64,000 nt of DNA from Streptomyces spinoverrucosus (GTDB lineage: Bacteria; Actinomycetota; Actinomycetes; Streptomycetales; Streptomycetaceae), in assembly GCF_015712165.1 (NCBI RefSeq), contig NZ_JADPZX010000001.1, positions 6,646,001-6,710,000 of the forward strand, given 5' to 3'. Both the position numbers and the translations under genes were made by a program. Under the pieces are notes generated by a model. The model was not told where the DNA came from, made no database searches, and saw only the letters and a program-made list of their open reading frames with translations. Positions 26,442 through 35,455 of the stretch are shown in pieces (the stretch's first letter is position 1; the number at the start of each line of letters is the position of its first letter).

Positions 26442-27817
26442 GACCGCCCCTCCCCACCGGTCGTACCGCTCGCCGTCACGACGCCCGTGCGCTCACGCTC
26501 CGCCTGGCGCCACAGATCGTGCAGGGAGGCGCCCCGCGGCACGCGCACGACCGTCCAGCCGGCCTCGCGCAGCATCCGCAGCCGCTCCTCCTTCCCGTCC
26601 AACGGCCCGGGCACATCGGTCGGTTCCCGCACCCAGTCCCCGCTGTCCAGGACGAAGGCGACCGCGCCGCCCGTGCGCTGGCGCATCCGGGCGGCCACCG
26701 TGGCCTGCGGCTCGTCGAGGTCGCCGAAGAAGGCCACCAGCAGCCCCTCGTGCCCGCCGCGCAGCACGTCGTACGCCCGCGACAGGCCCGTACCGTCGGA
26801 GTGGTCGATCACCGCGAGGGTGTCCATCATCAGCCCGGCCGCGTCCGCCGACATCTGGCTCGCGCCCGCGAAGCCGTCCGCGCCCTCGCCGGGCACCGAG
26901 CTGCCGGTGTCCGTCAACAGCCGTACCGAGAAGCCCCGTTCGAGCATGTGCACCAGCACGGACGCGGCGCCCGCCACCGCCCACTCGAAGGCCGAGTCCG
27001 GGCCCGAACCCTCGAAGGCGGCGCCCCGGGTGTCCAGCAGCACCGTGCAGCGCGAGCGCTGCGGCTGCTCCTCGCGGCGCACCATCAGCTCGCCGTAGCG
27101 GGCGGTGGAGCGCCAGTGCACGCGGCGCAGGTCGTCGCCGTAGCGGTACCCACGCGGGATCACGTCGTCCTCGCCGGCCAGCGCGAGCGAGCGCAGCCGC
27201 CCGTCGCCGTACCCCGTCGCCTCGCCGGCCAGCCGCACCGGCGGCAGCGGCTCCACGCGCGGGATCACCGTCAGGGTGTCGTACGTCGAGAAGGACCGGG
27301 TCAGCTCGCACATCCCGAACGGGTCGGTCAGGCGCAGTTGCAGCGGGCCCAGCGGATAGCGGCCGCGCAGGTCGGAGCGGACGCGGTAGGACACCTCGCG
27401 GCGGCCGCCCGGCTCGACGCGGTCGAGCACGAAACGGGGGCGGGGGCCGAGTACGTACGGCACCCGGTCCTGGAGCATCAGCAGGCCGGTGGGCAGCCGC
27501 GAGACGTTGTCCATCCGCAGGTGCACCCGGGCCTCGGCACCGGCGGGCACGCGCGCGGGGGACAGCCTGCGGCTGCCGGCCACCCGGTAGCGCGTGCGGT
27601 ACAGCACGGTGGCGCACACCAGGGGCAGCACCGCCAGTAGCAGTCCGACCCGGAGCAGGTCGCTCTGGCCGAGGACGTAGGCGCAGACGGCGGCGGCGAC
27701 TCCGGCGGCCAGGAACGAGCGGCCCCGGGTGGTCAGGCCGGCCAGGGCCGTACGCACGCCGCCCTTGTCGCCCCGGTCGGCGTCGGCGGGCTCGGGTCCC
27801 GCCGGGCTGGTCATCAC
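26438..27817 (-). CDS. DUF58 (vWA-like) protein
   Basis: 459 residues. Two N-terminal hydrophobic segments (residues 25-75) anchor a protein whose central GEDDVIPRGYRYGDDLRRVHWRSTARYGELMVRREEQPQ segment is the DUF58 hallmark. A von Willebrand A-like domain follows (VLLDTRGAAFEG). Such proteins partner MoxR ATPases, probably in assembly or activation of complexes; the precise job is unknown. ATG 27817 overlaps the MoxR TGA by four bases, and its own stop overlaps the transglutaminase start, so all three should be translationally coupled. Confidence 0.93.
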   Translation of the reverse strand: MMTSPAGPEPADADRGDKGGVRTALAGLTTRGRSFLAAGVAAAVCAYVLGQSDLLRVGLLLAVLPLVCATVLYRTRYRVAGSRRLSPARVPAGAEARVHLRMDNVSRLPTGLLMLQDRVPYVLGPRPRFVLDRVEPGGRREVSYRVRSDLRGRYPLGPLQLRLTDPFGMCELTRSFSTYDTLTVIPRVEPLPPVRLAGEATGYGDGRLRSLALAGEDDVIPRGYRYGDDLRRVHWRSTARYGELMVRREEQPQRSRCTVLLDTRGAAFEGSGPDSAFEWAVAGAASVLVHMLERGFSVRLLTDTGSSVPGEGADGFAGASQMSADAAGLMMDTLAVIDHSDGTGLSRAYDVLRGGHEGLLVAFFGDLDEPQATVAARMRQRTGGAVAFVLDSGDWVREPTDVPGPLDGKEERLRMLREAGWTVVRVPRGASLHDLWRQAERERTGVVTASGTTGGEGRS

Positions 27818-28851
27818 AGCCTCCGGGGCGGCTGCTGACCGTACGCCGGGCCGCCGTGGCCCAGGCCGCCGAAGGCGTTCTGCTGGGGCGTCGCGGGCAC
27901 CGGCGTCTGCTGCAGGATCTCCTGGACCACCTGCTCCGCCGTGCGGCGGTTGAGCTGGGCCTGGGCGGTGGGCAGCAGGCGGTGGGCCAGCACGGCCACG
28001 GCGAGGGCCTGCACGTCGTCCGGCAGGGCGTACTCCCGGCCGCTGAGGGCCGCCGCCGCCTTCGCCGCGCGCAGCAGGTGCAGCGTCGCGCGCGGGGAGG
28101 CGCCGAGTCTGAGGTCGGGGTGGGTGCGGGTGGCGGCGACCAGGTCCACCGCGTACCGCCGGACGGTGTCGGCGACGTGGACGCCGCGCACCGCCTCGAT
28201 CAGCTTCACGATGTCGTGCGCGTGCGCCACCGGCTGGAGGTCGTCCAGCGGGTTCACCCCGCCGTGCACGTCGAGCATCTGCAGCTCGGCCTCCGGGCTC
28301 GGGTAGCCGATGGAGACGCGGGCCATGAAGCGGTCGCGCTGGGCCTCGGGGAGCGGGTAGGTGCCCTCCATCTCGACCGGGTTCTGCGTGGCGACCACCA
28401 TGAAGGGGCTGGGCAGCTCGTAGGTCTGCCCGTCGATGGTGACCTGGCGCTCCTCCATCGACTCCAGCAGCGCGGACTGGGTCTTGGGCGAGGCGCGGTT
28501 GATCTCGTCGCCGATCACGATCTGGGCGAAGATCGCGCCCGGCTTGAACTCGAAGTCCCGGCGCTGCTGGTCCCAGATGGACACACCGGTGATGTCCGAG
28601 GGCAGCAGGTCGGGCGTGAACTGGATGCGCCGCACCGAACAGTCGATGGACCGCGCCAGCGTCTTGGCGAGCATCGTCTTGCCCACCCCGGGGACGTCCT
28701 CGATCAGGAGGTGCCCCTCGGCGAGCAGCACGGTCAGCGAAAGCCGCACGACCTCGGGCTTGCCCTCGATCACTTCCTCCACCGAACTGCGGACCCGATC
28801 CACAGTGGCAGTCAGATCAGTGAGGCTCGCTCGATCGTCATAGGTCGTCAC
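27814..28851 (-). CDS. MoxR-family AAA+ ATPase
   Basis: A 345-residue ATPase with Walker A LIEDVPGVGKTML (near residue 50), Walker B IVIGDEINRA, sensor PFMVVATQNPVEMEGTYPLPEAQRDRFM and a C-terminal lid domain. MoxR proteins act as chaperone-like remodelers, commonly with DUF58/vWA partners, as here. GTG 28851 (VTTYDDRAS) is chosen because GAGG lies six bases upstream; the open frame extends to 28995 without similarity. First gene of the three-gene operon. The C-terminal tail is Gly/Pro/Gln-rich. Confidence 0.94.
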   Translation of the reverse strand: MTTYDDRASLTDLTATVDRVRSSVEEVIEGKPEVVRLSLTVLLAEGHLLIEDVPGVGKTMLAKTLARSIDCSVRRIQFTPDLLPSDITGVSIWDQQRRDFEFKPGAIFAQIVIGDEINRASPKTQSALLESMEERQVTIDGQTYELPSPFMVVATQNPVEMEGTYPLPEAQRDRFMARVSIGYPSPEAELQMLDVHGGVNPLDDLQPVAHAHDIVKLIEAVRGVHVADTVRRYAVDLVAATRTHPDLRLGASPRATLHLLRAAKAAAALSGREYALPDDVQALAVAVLAHRLLPTAQAQLNRRTAEQVVQEILQQTPVPATPQQNAFGGLGHGGPAYGQQPPRRL

Positions 28852-29092
28852 CCGGCCCTCCTCGGCCCGTTCTTGCTTACGGGCCGACGCTCTGCGATGC
28901 GTATCCGGCCCACCCCGAAACACGGACACCACGCGTGAAAAGTTCCGCGCGACGCCACCACCCGCATTCTTGCTGCCGTTACCGATTCGTGTCACTCGAC
29001 TGTGGACAACTGGCCGCGATATGTCGGGTCTTACGCCATTTTGTTCCGCCCTGCGGCCGGGAATCCCGAGGAACGAGAGTCCCGGGCGACGG

Positions 29093-29641
29093 TTACGCGG
29101 GGTCGATCTCGCGCAGCAGACCCGTCCGCACGTCGAAGACGAAGCCGCGCACGTCGTCGGTGTGCTGCAGGAACGGCGAGGTACGCACGCGGCGCATCGA
29201 CTGCCGTACGTCCTGCTCGACGTCCTTGAAGGACTCCACCGCCCACGCCGGGCGCTGGCCGACCTCCGCCTCCAGCTCGGTGCGGAAGTCCTCGGTGAGG
29301 CTCTCCAGGCCGCAGCCGGTGTGGTGGATGAGGACCACGCTGCGGGTGCCGAGCTTGCGCTGGCTGATGGTGAGCGAGCGGATCACGTCGTCGGTGACGA
29401 CGCCGCCCGCGTTGCGGATGGTGTGGCAGTCGCCGAGCCGAAGGCCGAGCGCGGGGTACAGGTCGAGCCGGGCGTCCATGCAGGCCACGACGGCCACCTG
29501 GAGGGCCGGGGCGGCGTCCAGGCCGGGGTCGGTGAAGGCCGCCGCGTACTCCTGGTTGGCCTCGACCACGCGGTCGGTGACGGTGCCGACGCGGGCTATG
29601 GCGTCCTCGGGGCCGGCGGGAACCGATGCAGAAGTCGTCAT
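29093..29641 (-). CDS. Beta-class carbonic anhydrase
   Basis: About 182 residues; interconverts CO2 and bicarbonate. Zinc ligands are visible in VAVVACMDARLDLY (Cys with the Asp-Arg dyad) and VVLIHHTGCGLE (His and Cys). HTIRNAGGVVTDDVIRSL is the conserved middle block. ATG 29641 is preferred; GTG 29662 is an alternative, and neither has a clear Shine-Dalgarno. It is divergent from the dcw cluster, sharing an intergenic region of about 400 bases. Confidence 0.92.
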   Translation of the reverse strand: MTTSASVPAGPEDAIARVGTVTDRVVEANQEYAAAFTDPGLDAAPALQVAVVACMDARLDLYPALGLRLGDCHTIRNAGGVVTDDVIRSLTISQRKLGTRSVVLIHHTGCGLESLTEDFRTELEAEVGQRPAWAVESFKDVEQDVRQSMRRVRTSPFLQHTDDVRGFVFDVRTGLLREIDPA

Positions 29642-29816
29642 GGTGATGACGTTACTGGTCACGGCCGATCGGGTCCTGTTGTGGGGAGGACAAAGAGCGT
29701 CATCAGGCCGTGATGTGAGCTAACCCACAAGCGTGGCGCGTATGCGCCCTTGCGAGTGATCCTCGCCGGTTCGCGGGTTGGTTCCCGTCCGCCGCCGCGA
29801 CGCGCAAGCCGGTTGA

Positions 29817-29844
29817 TTGACCGCGACAGGGGGTGGACTAAAGT
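29817..29844 (+). promoter_or_regulatory. Promoter candidate for the dcw cluster
   Basis: TTGACC (29817-29822), 16 bases, then TAAAGT (29839-29844) is the best vegetative-type promoter in the gap upstream of rsmH. GACTAA at 29836-29841 is an alternative -10. It would give a leader of about 205 bases. Confidence 0.55.
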
Positions 29845-30058
29845 GACGCGAAGCGGGAGGCGAGGCTCTCCCCGCTGAATCGAATTCCCCAGGATTCCGG
29901 CGTAGCCGCCGGAGATCCCCCGCGTGCGCGGCGCGTACGTACGGCTCGGCCTCCACCCGCTCCCGGCCGGCTGACGCTTCCGGCGCCGGCAGGCCTCCCC
30001 TTCACGAGCGGGCGGGGACCCGGCGGTGCGTACGGCCCGCCGGACCTGAGAGGGCCCC
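29845..30058 (+). other. Long structured 5' leader of rsmH (mraW)
   Basis: About 200 bases with no convincing protein frame. Several hairpins can form: AGCGGG/CCCGCT near 29851-29876, TCCGGCG/CGCCGGA near 29896-29913, and Gly/Cys-rich pairing around GCCGGC near 29966-29990. An actinobacterial mraW RNA motif has been described in leaders of this gene; I cannot verify a match by eye. No mraZ gene is present. Confidence 0.4.
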
Positions 30059-31015
30059 TTGAGCCAGAGTCGACACGTCCCGGTGATGCTCCAGCGGTGC
30101 CTGGACCTGTTGGCACCCGCGCTGGAGCGGCCCGGAGCCGTGGTCGTCGACTGCACCCTCGGCCTCGGCGGCCACAGCGAGGCGCTGCTCGCGCGCTTCC
30201 CCCAGGCCCGCCTCGTCGCCCTCGACCGGGACAAGGAGGCGCTGCGCCTGTCCGGCGAGCGGCTCGCACCGTACGGGGAGCGCGCCACCCTGGTGCACGC
30301 CGTGTACGACGAACTGCCCGACGTGCTGGACAGGCTCGGCATCGCGCGCGTGCAGGGCGTGCTGTTCGACCTCGGGGTCTCCTCCATGCAGCTCGACGAG
30401 GCCGACCGCGGCTTCGCCTACGCGCAGGACGCCCCGCTCGACATGCGCATGGACCAGACGAGCGGCATCAGCGCCGCCGAGGTCCTCAACACCTACCCGG
30501 CCGGTGAGCTGGTGCGGATCCTGCGCGCGTACGGCGAGGAGAAGCAGGCCAAGCGGATCGTCGCCGCGATCGTGCGGGAGCGCGAGAAGGAGCCGTTCAG
30601 CAACAGCGCGCGGCTCGTGGAGCTGATCCGGGACGCGCTGCCGCAGGCCGCCAAGCGCACCGGCGGCAACCCGGCCAAGCGCACCTTCCAGGCCCTGCGC
30701 ATCGAGGTCAACGGCGAGCTGTCGGTGCTGGAGCGGGCGATCCCGGCGGCGGTGAAGGCGCTGGACGTGGGCGGGCGGATCGCCGTCCTGTCGTACCACT
30801 CGCTGGAGGACCGGCTGGTCAAACAGGTGTTCGCGGCGGGTGCCGCCAGCACCGCGCCCCCCGGGCTGCCGGTGGTGCCCGAGCAGTACCAGCCCCGGCT
30901 CAAGCTGCTCACCCGCGGTGCCGAACTTCCCACCGAGGAAGAGGTCGCCGAGAACCGCCGTGCGGCCCCGGCGCGACTGCGCGGGGCGCAGCGGATCAGG
31001 GAGGACGTCGAGTGA
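30059..31015 (+). CDS. rsmH: 16S rRNA (cytosine1402-N4)-methyltransferase RsmH (MraW)
   Basis: A 318-residue methyltransferase that modifies C1402 of 16S rRNA in the ribosomal P site. It shows [15 protein letters not shown], the SAM motif [56 protein letters not shown] and [14 protein letters not shown]. The start is TTG 30059, with GAGAGGG six bases upstream; no better in-frame start precedes it. It is the first gene of the dcw cluster, as in other bacteria, but without mraZ. Confidence 0.95.
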   Translation: MSQSRHVPVMLQRCLDLLAPALERPGAVVVDCTLGLGGHSEALLARFPQARLVALDRDKEALRLSGERLAPYGERATLVHAVYDELPDVLDRLGIARVQGVLFDLGVSSMQLDEADRGFAYAQDAPLDMRMDQTSGISAAEVLNTYPAGELVRILRAYGEEKQAKRIVAAIVREREKEPFSNSARLVELIRDALPQAAKRTGGNPAKRTFQALRIEVNGELSVLERAIPAAVKALDVGGRIAVLSYHSLEDRLVKQVFAAGAASTAPPGLPVVPEQYQPRLKLLTRGAELPTEEEVAENRRAAPARLRGAQRIREDVE

Positions 31016-31073
31016 GGCAACCGACGGGGCGTGGGTTTCGGTTGGAAAATCGAACCCACGCAGGGGAGGGTGA

Positions 31074-31709
31074 GTGAGTAGGAAACCCGAACTGAGGGGG
31101 AGGGCCGCACGGCTCGCGCAGTTCCTCCCGACCGGACGGGCGCAGGCTGCCCGGACGCCGTTCGTCCTCCTTGTCGTCCTGCTCCTCGGGGGCGGCCTCA
31201 TCGGCCTGCTGGTGCTGAACTCGGCGCTCAGCGAAGGGTCGTTCCAACTCGACGACCTGCAGAAGGAGACCAAGAGCCTCACCGACGAGGAACAGGCCCT
31301 CCAGCGCGACATCGACGCCTACTCCGCCCCCGACGCCCTCCAGCGCCGCGCCCGCGAACTCGGCATGGTCCCCGGCTCGGACCCCGCCTTCCTCAACCCC
31401 GACGGCACCGTCAAGGGCGTCCCGTCCCCCGTCGACGCCGAACCGGCCTCCGCCCGCCACCCCCTCGTCCTCGCCCCCGAGGCGATGACCACCGCACCCG
31501 TGTCCATTCCCTCCGCGGCGCTCCCCTCGGCGCTTCAGCGGATCACACCGACCGCCGCCAGTCCCGCCCCGGCCACCCCCACGGCCCCACGGGCCACCAC
31601 GGCCACCCCCACCGCTTCGCCGGCCACCAGGGTCACCTCCACGGCCCCCGCGCCCCGCCCGCTCGCCAGCACGCCCGCCCCCCTCCCGACCACACCCTCC
31701 GGCAGGTGA
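31074..31709 (+). CDS. ftsL: Cell division protein FtsL
   Basis: 211 residues. A basic cytoplasmic N-terminus leads to one transmembrane helix (PFVLLVVLLLGGGLIGLLVLNSAL, about residues 29-52). A coiled-coil-like segment follows (FQLDDLQKETKSLTDEEQALQRDIDAYSAPDALQRRARELGMVPG). The last 85 residues are a disordered Pro/Thr/Ala-rich tail, longer than in most bacteria. FtsL links FtsQ/DivIC to the FtsWI synthase at the septum. Identification rests on the fold and on its place between rsmH and ftsI. GTG 31074 has GGGGAGGG upstream. Confidence 0.9.
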   Translation: MSRKPELRGRAARLAQFLPTGRAQAARTPFVLLVVLLLGGGLIGLLVLNSALSEGSFQLDDLQKETKSLTDEEQALQRDIDAYSAPDALQRRARELGMVPGSDPAFLNPDGTVKGVPSPVDAEPASARHPLVLAPEAMTTAPVSIPSAALPSALQRITPTAASPAPATPTAPRATTATPTASPATRVTSTAPAPRPLASTPAPLPTTPSGR

Positions 31710-31714
31710 CGGAA

Positions 31715-33670
31715 GTGACCGACAGGGAATCGCCGCGTCGCCGCGTGCCCGGACCCGCGCGGCCCGAGCGCGCCGACGGCCGACGGCGACCCGGCCCCGG
31801 CGCCCGCCCGGCGCGCCGCCCCGCCCCGCCCCGCCCGGCCCCGAAGGCGATTCGCCTCGGCAGCCCCCGCCCCCGGCTGCGCCTGATCGGCTTCACGTTC
31901 ACCCTCGTCCTGCTGGTCTTCGTCGTACGGCTGCTCCAGGTGCAGGCCGTCGACGCGAGCGCGTACGCCGCCAAGGCCGAGCGGAACCGGTACGTCGTGC
32001 ACACCCTCGCCGCCCAGCGCGGCGAGATCACCGACCGCGCCGGAGTGGCCCTGGCGACCAGCGTCGACGCGTACGACATCACCGCCGACCCCACGCTGTT
32101 CACCCGCGAGCAGCTGAAGATCGACGACGGGCCCGAGCAGGCGGCGGCGCTGCTCGCGCCGATCCTCGGCAAGGACCAGGCCGAGCTCGTCCGAAAGCTC
32201 CGCCCCCAGGACCGGACCCTGCGCTACGTCAAGCTCGCCGGGCGGCAGACCCCGCAGGTCTGGAGGCAGATCAAGGACCTGCGGACCGCGCTCGCCACCA
32301 AGGCGAAGACCGACAAGAGCACCGTCAACTTCCTCGCCGGCGTCCTCGCCGAACCCAGCAGCAAGCGCGTGTACCCCAACGGCGACCTCGCCGCCGGGAT
32401 ACTGGGCTGGGTCAACGCCGAGGGCAAGGGCGGCGGCGGCATCGAGCAGCAGCTGAACGAGCGGCTGGCCGGCGAGGACGGCAAGATCCGCTACGCCCAG
32501 TCCGGCGGCCTGCAGGTGCCGACCGTCGGTTCCACCGAGACACCCGCGGTGCCCGGCTCCGACATCGAGCTGACCATCGACCGCGACATCCAGTGGGCCG
32601 CGCAGAACGCCATCGCCGAACAGGTGGAGAAGTCCGACGCCGACCGCGGCTATGTGATCGTGCAGGACACCCGCACCGGCGAGATCCTCGCCATGGCCAA
32701 CTCGCCCAGCTTCGACCCCAACGACCTGACCACGGCCGACGCGGCCGCCATGGGCAACGCGGCCCTCCAGGACGCCTACGAGCCCGGCTCCACCGCCAAG
32801 GTCATGTCGATGGCAGCCGTGCTGGAGGAGAACGTCGCCACGCCCCAGACGCACGTGGTCGTGCCCAACCGGCTGCACCGCGGCGACCGGCTGTTCCAGG
32901 ACGACATCGACCACCCGACCTGGTACCTGACGCTCAACGGCGTGCTCGCCAAGTCCAGCAACATCGGCACCATCCTGGCCACCGGACAGCTCGGCAAAAC
33001 GCAGGCCGAGGCCAACCGGATGCTCTACAAGTACCTGCGCAAGTTCGGCATCGGCAGCTACAGCGGGCTCGGCTTCCCCGGCGAGACCAAGGGCATCCTC
33101 GCGCCGCCGGACCAGTGGTCGACATCGCAGCAGTACACGATTCCTTTCGGCCAGGGCGTGTCCATCAACGCGATGCAGGCGGCCTCCGTGTACTCGACGA
33201 TCGCCAACGGCGGCGTACGCGTCGAACCGACGCTCGTGCGCGGCACGAAGGGACCGGACGGACAGTTCACGCCCGCCCCGAAGCCCGAGAAGACGCGGGT
33301 CGTGAGCGAGAAGACGGCCACGACGCTCGCCCGGATGCTGGAGTCGGTCGTCGACGACGAGGAGGGCACCGGCACCAAGGCCCGCATCCCCGGCTACCGG
33401 GTCGCGGGCAAGACGGGCACCGCGAACCGCGTGGATCCGGCCACCGGCAAGTACCGCGGCTACACCTCGTCGTTCGCCGGCTTCGCCCCCGCTGACAAGC
33501 CCCGAGTCACCGTGTACTGCGCCATCCAGAACGCCACCAAGGGCAGCTACTTCGGCGGCCAGATCTGCGGACCCGTCTACAAGCAGGTGATGGAGTTCGC
33601 CCTGAAGACGCTCCAGATCCCGCCGACCGGAGCGAAGCCCGCGAACCTCCCGGTCACCTTCAAACCCTGA
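31715..33670 (+). CDS. ftsI: Septal peptidoglycan transpeptidase FtsI (class B PBP)
   Basis: About 651 residues. An Arg/Pro-rich cytoplasmic tail and one transmembrane helix (IGFTFTLVLLVFVVRLLQV) are followed by a PBP dimerisation domain and a transpeptidase domain. Active-site motifs are STAK (in EPGSTAKVMSMA), SSN (in AKSSNIGT) and KTGT (in VAGKTGTANRV). It cross-links septal peptidoglycan with FtsW. GTG 31715 is chosen on CAGGTGA spacing; GTG 31706, overlapping the ftsL stop, is an alternative. Confidence 0.95.
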   Translation: MTDRESPRRRVPGPARPERADGRRRPGPGARPARRPAPPRPAPKAIRLGSPRPRLRLIGFTFTLVLLVFVVRLLQVQAVDASAYAAKAERNRYVVHTLAAQRGEITDRAGVALATSVDAYDITADPTLFTREQLKIDDGPEQAAALLAPILGKDQAELVRKLRPQDRTLRYVKLAGRQTPQVWRQIKDLRTALATKAKTDKSTVNFLAGVLAEPSSKRVYPNGDLAAGILGWVNAEGKGGGGIEQQLNERLAGEDGKIRYAQSGGLQVPTVGSTETPAVPGSDIELTIDRDIQWAAQNAIAEQVEKSDADRGYVIVQDTRTGEILAMANSPSFDPNDLTTADAAAMGNAALQDAYEPGSTAKVMSMAAVLEENVATPQTHVVVPNRLHRGDRLFQDDIDHPTWYLTLNGVLAKSSNIGTILATGQLGKTQAEANRMLYKYLRKFGIGSYSGLGFPGETKGILAPPDQWSTSQQYTIPFGQGVSINAMQAASVYSTIANGGVRVEPTLVRGTKGPDGQFTPAPKPEKTRVVSEKTATTLARMLESVVDDEEGTGTKARIPGYRVAGKTGTANRVDPATGKYRGYTSSFAGFAPADKPRVTVYCAIQNATKGSYFGGQICGPVYKQVMEFALKTLQIPPTGAKPANLPVTFKP

Positions 33671-33695
33671 CCACCGCACCCGAGCCGACAGAGAG

Positions 33696-33751
33696 ACCCA
33701 CCGCAGAGAACCCACCCCAGAGCACCCACCACAGAACACCCGATCAGCACC
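33696..33751 (+). repeat. 14-bp tandem repeat between ftsI and murE
   Basis: Three near-identical units beginning ACCCACC (33696, 33710, 33724; for example ACCCACCGCAGAGA and ACCCACCCCAGAGC) plus a degraded fourth at 33738. They make an unusual A/C-rich, nearly G-free tract. In RNA this would be unstructured, leaving the murE start accessible. Confidence 0.7.
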
Positions 33752-33771
33752 GAGCACCCCAGGAACCATCC

Positions 33772-35427
33772 GTGACAACGATCACCCCCGATCCCGGGAA
33801 CCAGAGCACCCCCCGCCCCTCACTTCGCTCCGGAGCGGGTGCGCCCGGTACGCTCACCGCCGTGCCACACGCTGATCAGTCCCAAACCACCCAGAAGGAC
33901 GTTCCCGTGACATATCCGGGACCGCCCAGGCCGGAACGGGTCTCCGCCACACCCCTCGCGGACCTCGCCGACCAGCTGGGTGTCGCCGTCCCGGAGGGGG
34001 CCGCCGAGGTCACGGGCATCACCCATGACTCGCGTGCCGTCCGCCCCGGCGACCTGTACGCCGCCCTGCCCGGTGCCCGCGCGCACGGCGCCGACTTCGT
34101 CACCCAGGCCGTCGGCCTCGGCGCCGCCGCCGTACTGACCGACCCGGCCGGCACCGAACGCGCCGCCGCCATGGGTCTGCCGGTGCTCACCGTCGACGAC
34201 CCGCGCGCGCGGATGGGCGAGCTGGCGGCGACGATCTACGGCCGGCCCGGCCGCGAGCTGCTCCAGATCGGCATCACCGGCACCTCGGGCAAGACCACCA
34301 CCGCCTATCTCGTCGAGGGCGGCCTCAAAACGGCCCACAGCAGTGGCCTGATCGGCACGGTCGAGACCCGGATCGGCGACGAGCGCATCAAGTCCGAGCG
34401 CACCACGCCCGAAGCCACCGACCTGCAAGCCCTGTTCGCCGTGATGCGCGAGCGCGGGGTCGAGGCGGTGGCCATGGAGGTCTCCAGCCACGCGCTGGTC
34501 CTCGGCCGGGTCGACGGCTGCGTCTTCGACGTCGCCGTGTTCACCAACCTCAGCCCGGAGCACATGGAGTTCCACTCCGACATGGAGGACTACTTCCGGG
34601 CCAAGGCGCAGCTTTTCACGCCGGAACGCAGCAAACTCGGCGTGGTCAACATCGACGACGAGTACGGCCGCAGGCTCGCCCGCGAGGCCACCGTCCCGGT
34701 CGTCACCTACTCCGCCGAGGGCCACCCGGACGCCGACTGGCGCGCCGAGGACGTCGAGGTCGGCCCGCTGGACTCGCCGTTCACCGTGCTCGGCCCCCAG
34801 GGTGAGCGGATCAGCGCCAGGTCGCCGCTGCCGGGCCCCTTCAACGTGGCGAACACCCTCGCCGCGATCGTCGCCCTCGCCGCCGCCGGGCTCGACGCGC
34901 AGACCGCCGCCGACGGCATCGCCGCCGTGCCGGGAGTGCCGGGCCGCCTGGAGCGCGTGGACGCCGGTCAGGACTATCTCGCGGTCGTCGACTACGCCCA
35001 CAAGACGGACGCCGTCGAATCCGTCCTGAAGGCGCTGCGCAAGGTCACCAAGGGCAGGCTGCACGTCGTGCTCGGCTGCGGCGGCGACCGGGACACCACC
35101 AAGCGGGGCCCCATGGGCGCCGCCGCGGCCAGGCTCTCCGACACGGCCGTACTGACCTCCGACAACCCCCGCTCCGAGGACCCGCTCGCGATCCTCGCCA
35201 CGATGCTGCAGGGCGCGGCGACGGTGCCCGCGCACGAACGCGGCGAGGTGCTGCTCTTCGAGGACCGCGCCGCCGCCATCGCCGCCGCCGTCGGCCGGGC
35301 GCGGCCCGGGGACACCGTGCTGGTCGCGGGCAAGGGCCACGAGCAGGGCCAGGACATCGCCGGGGTGGTCCGTCCGTTCGACGACCGCCAGGTGCTGCGC
35401 GAAGCAATCCAGAAAACCCAGGGATGA
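33772..35427 (+). CDS. murE: UDP-N-acetylmuramoyl-tripeptide synthetase MurE
   Basis: Adds the diamino acid to UDP-MurNAc-L-Ala-D-Glu. Up to 551 residues. ITGTSGKTTTAYLVEGG is the ATP-binding loop, EVSSHALVLGRVDGC and FTNLSPEHMEFH follow, and DNPRSEDP near residue 450 is the Asn-Pro-Arg motif that selects diaminopimelate (LL-form in Streptomyces). GTG 33772 and GTG 33907 both have AGGA ribosome binding sites; the first 45 residues are low-complexity, so the shorter form is quite possible. Confidence 0.95.
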   Translation: MTTITPDPGNQSTPRPSLRSGAGAPGTLTAVPHADQSQTTQKDVPVTYPGPPRPERVSATPLADLADQLGVAVPEGAAEVTGITHDSRAVRPGDLYAALPGARAHGADFVTQAVGLGAAAVLTDPAGTERAAAMGLPVLTVDDPRARMGELAATIYGRPGRELLQIGITGTSGKTTTAYLVEGGLKTAHSSGLIGTVETRIGDERIKSERTTPEATDLQALFAVMRERGVEAVAMEVSSHALVLGRVDGCVFDVAVFTNLSPEHMEFHSDMEDYFRAKAQLFTPERSKLGVVNIDDEYGRRLAREATVPVVTYSAEGHPDADWRAEDVEVGPLDSPFTVLGPQGERISARSPLPGPFNVANTLAAIVALAAAGLDAQTAADGIAAVPGVPGRLERVDAGQDYLAVVDYAHKTDAVESVLKALRKVTKGRLHVVLGCGGDRDTTKRGPMGAAAARLSDTAVLTSDNPRSEDPLAILATMLQGAATVPAHERGEVLLFEDRAAAIAAAVGRARPGDTVLVAGKGHEQGQDIAGVVRPFDDRQVLREAIQKTQG

Positions 35428-35455
35428 AAATCCACCAGATCCAGGGGATGAACTT

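Noticed and set aside
29642..30058. RNase P RNA or a missing mraZ gene in the gap before rsmH
   Set aside because: No conserved RNase P core sequences and no mraZ-like frame were found; only promoter-like and hairpin elements are visible.
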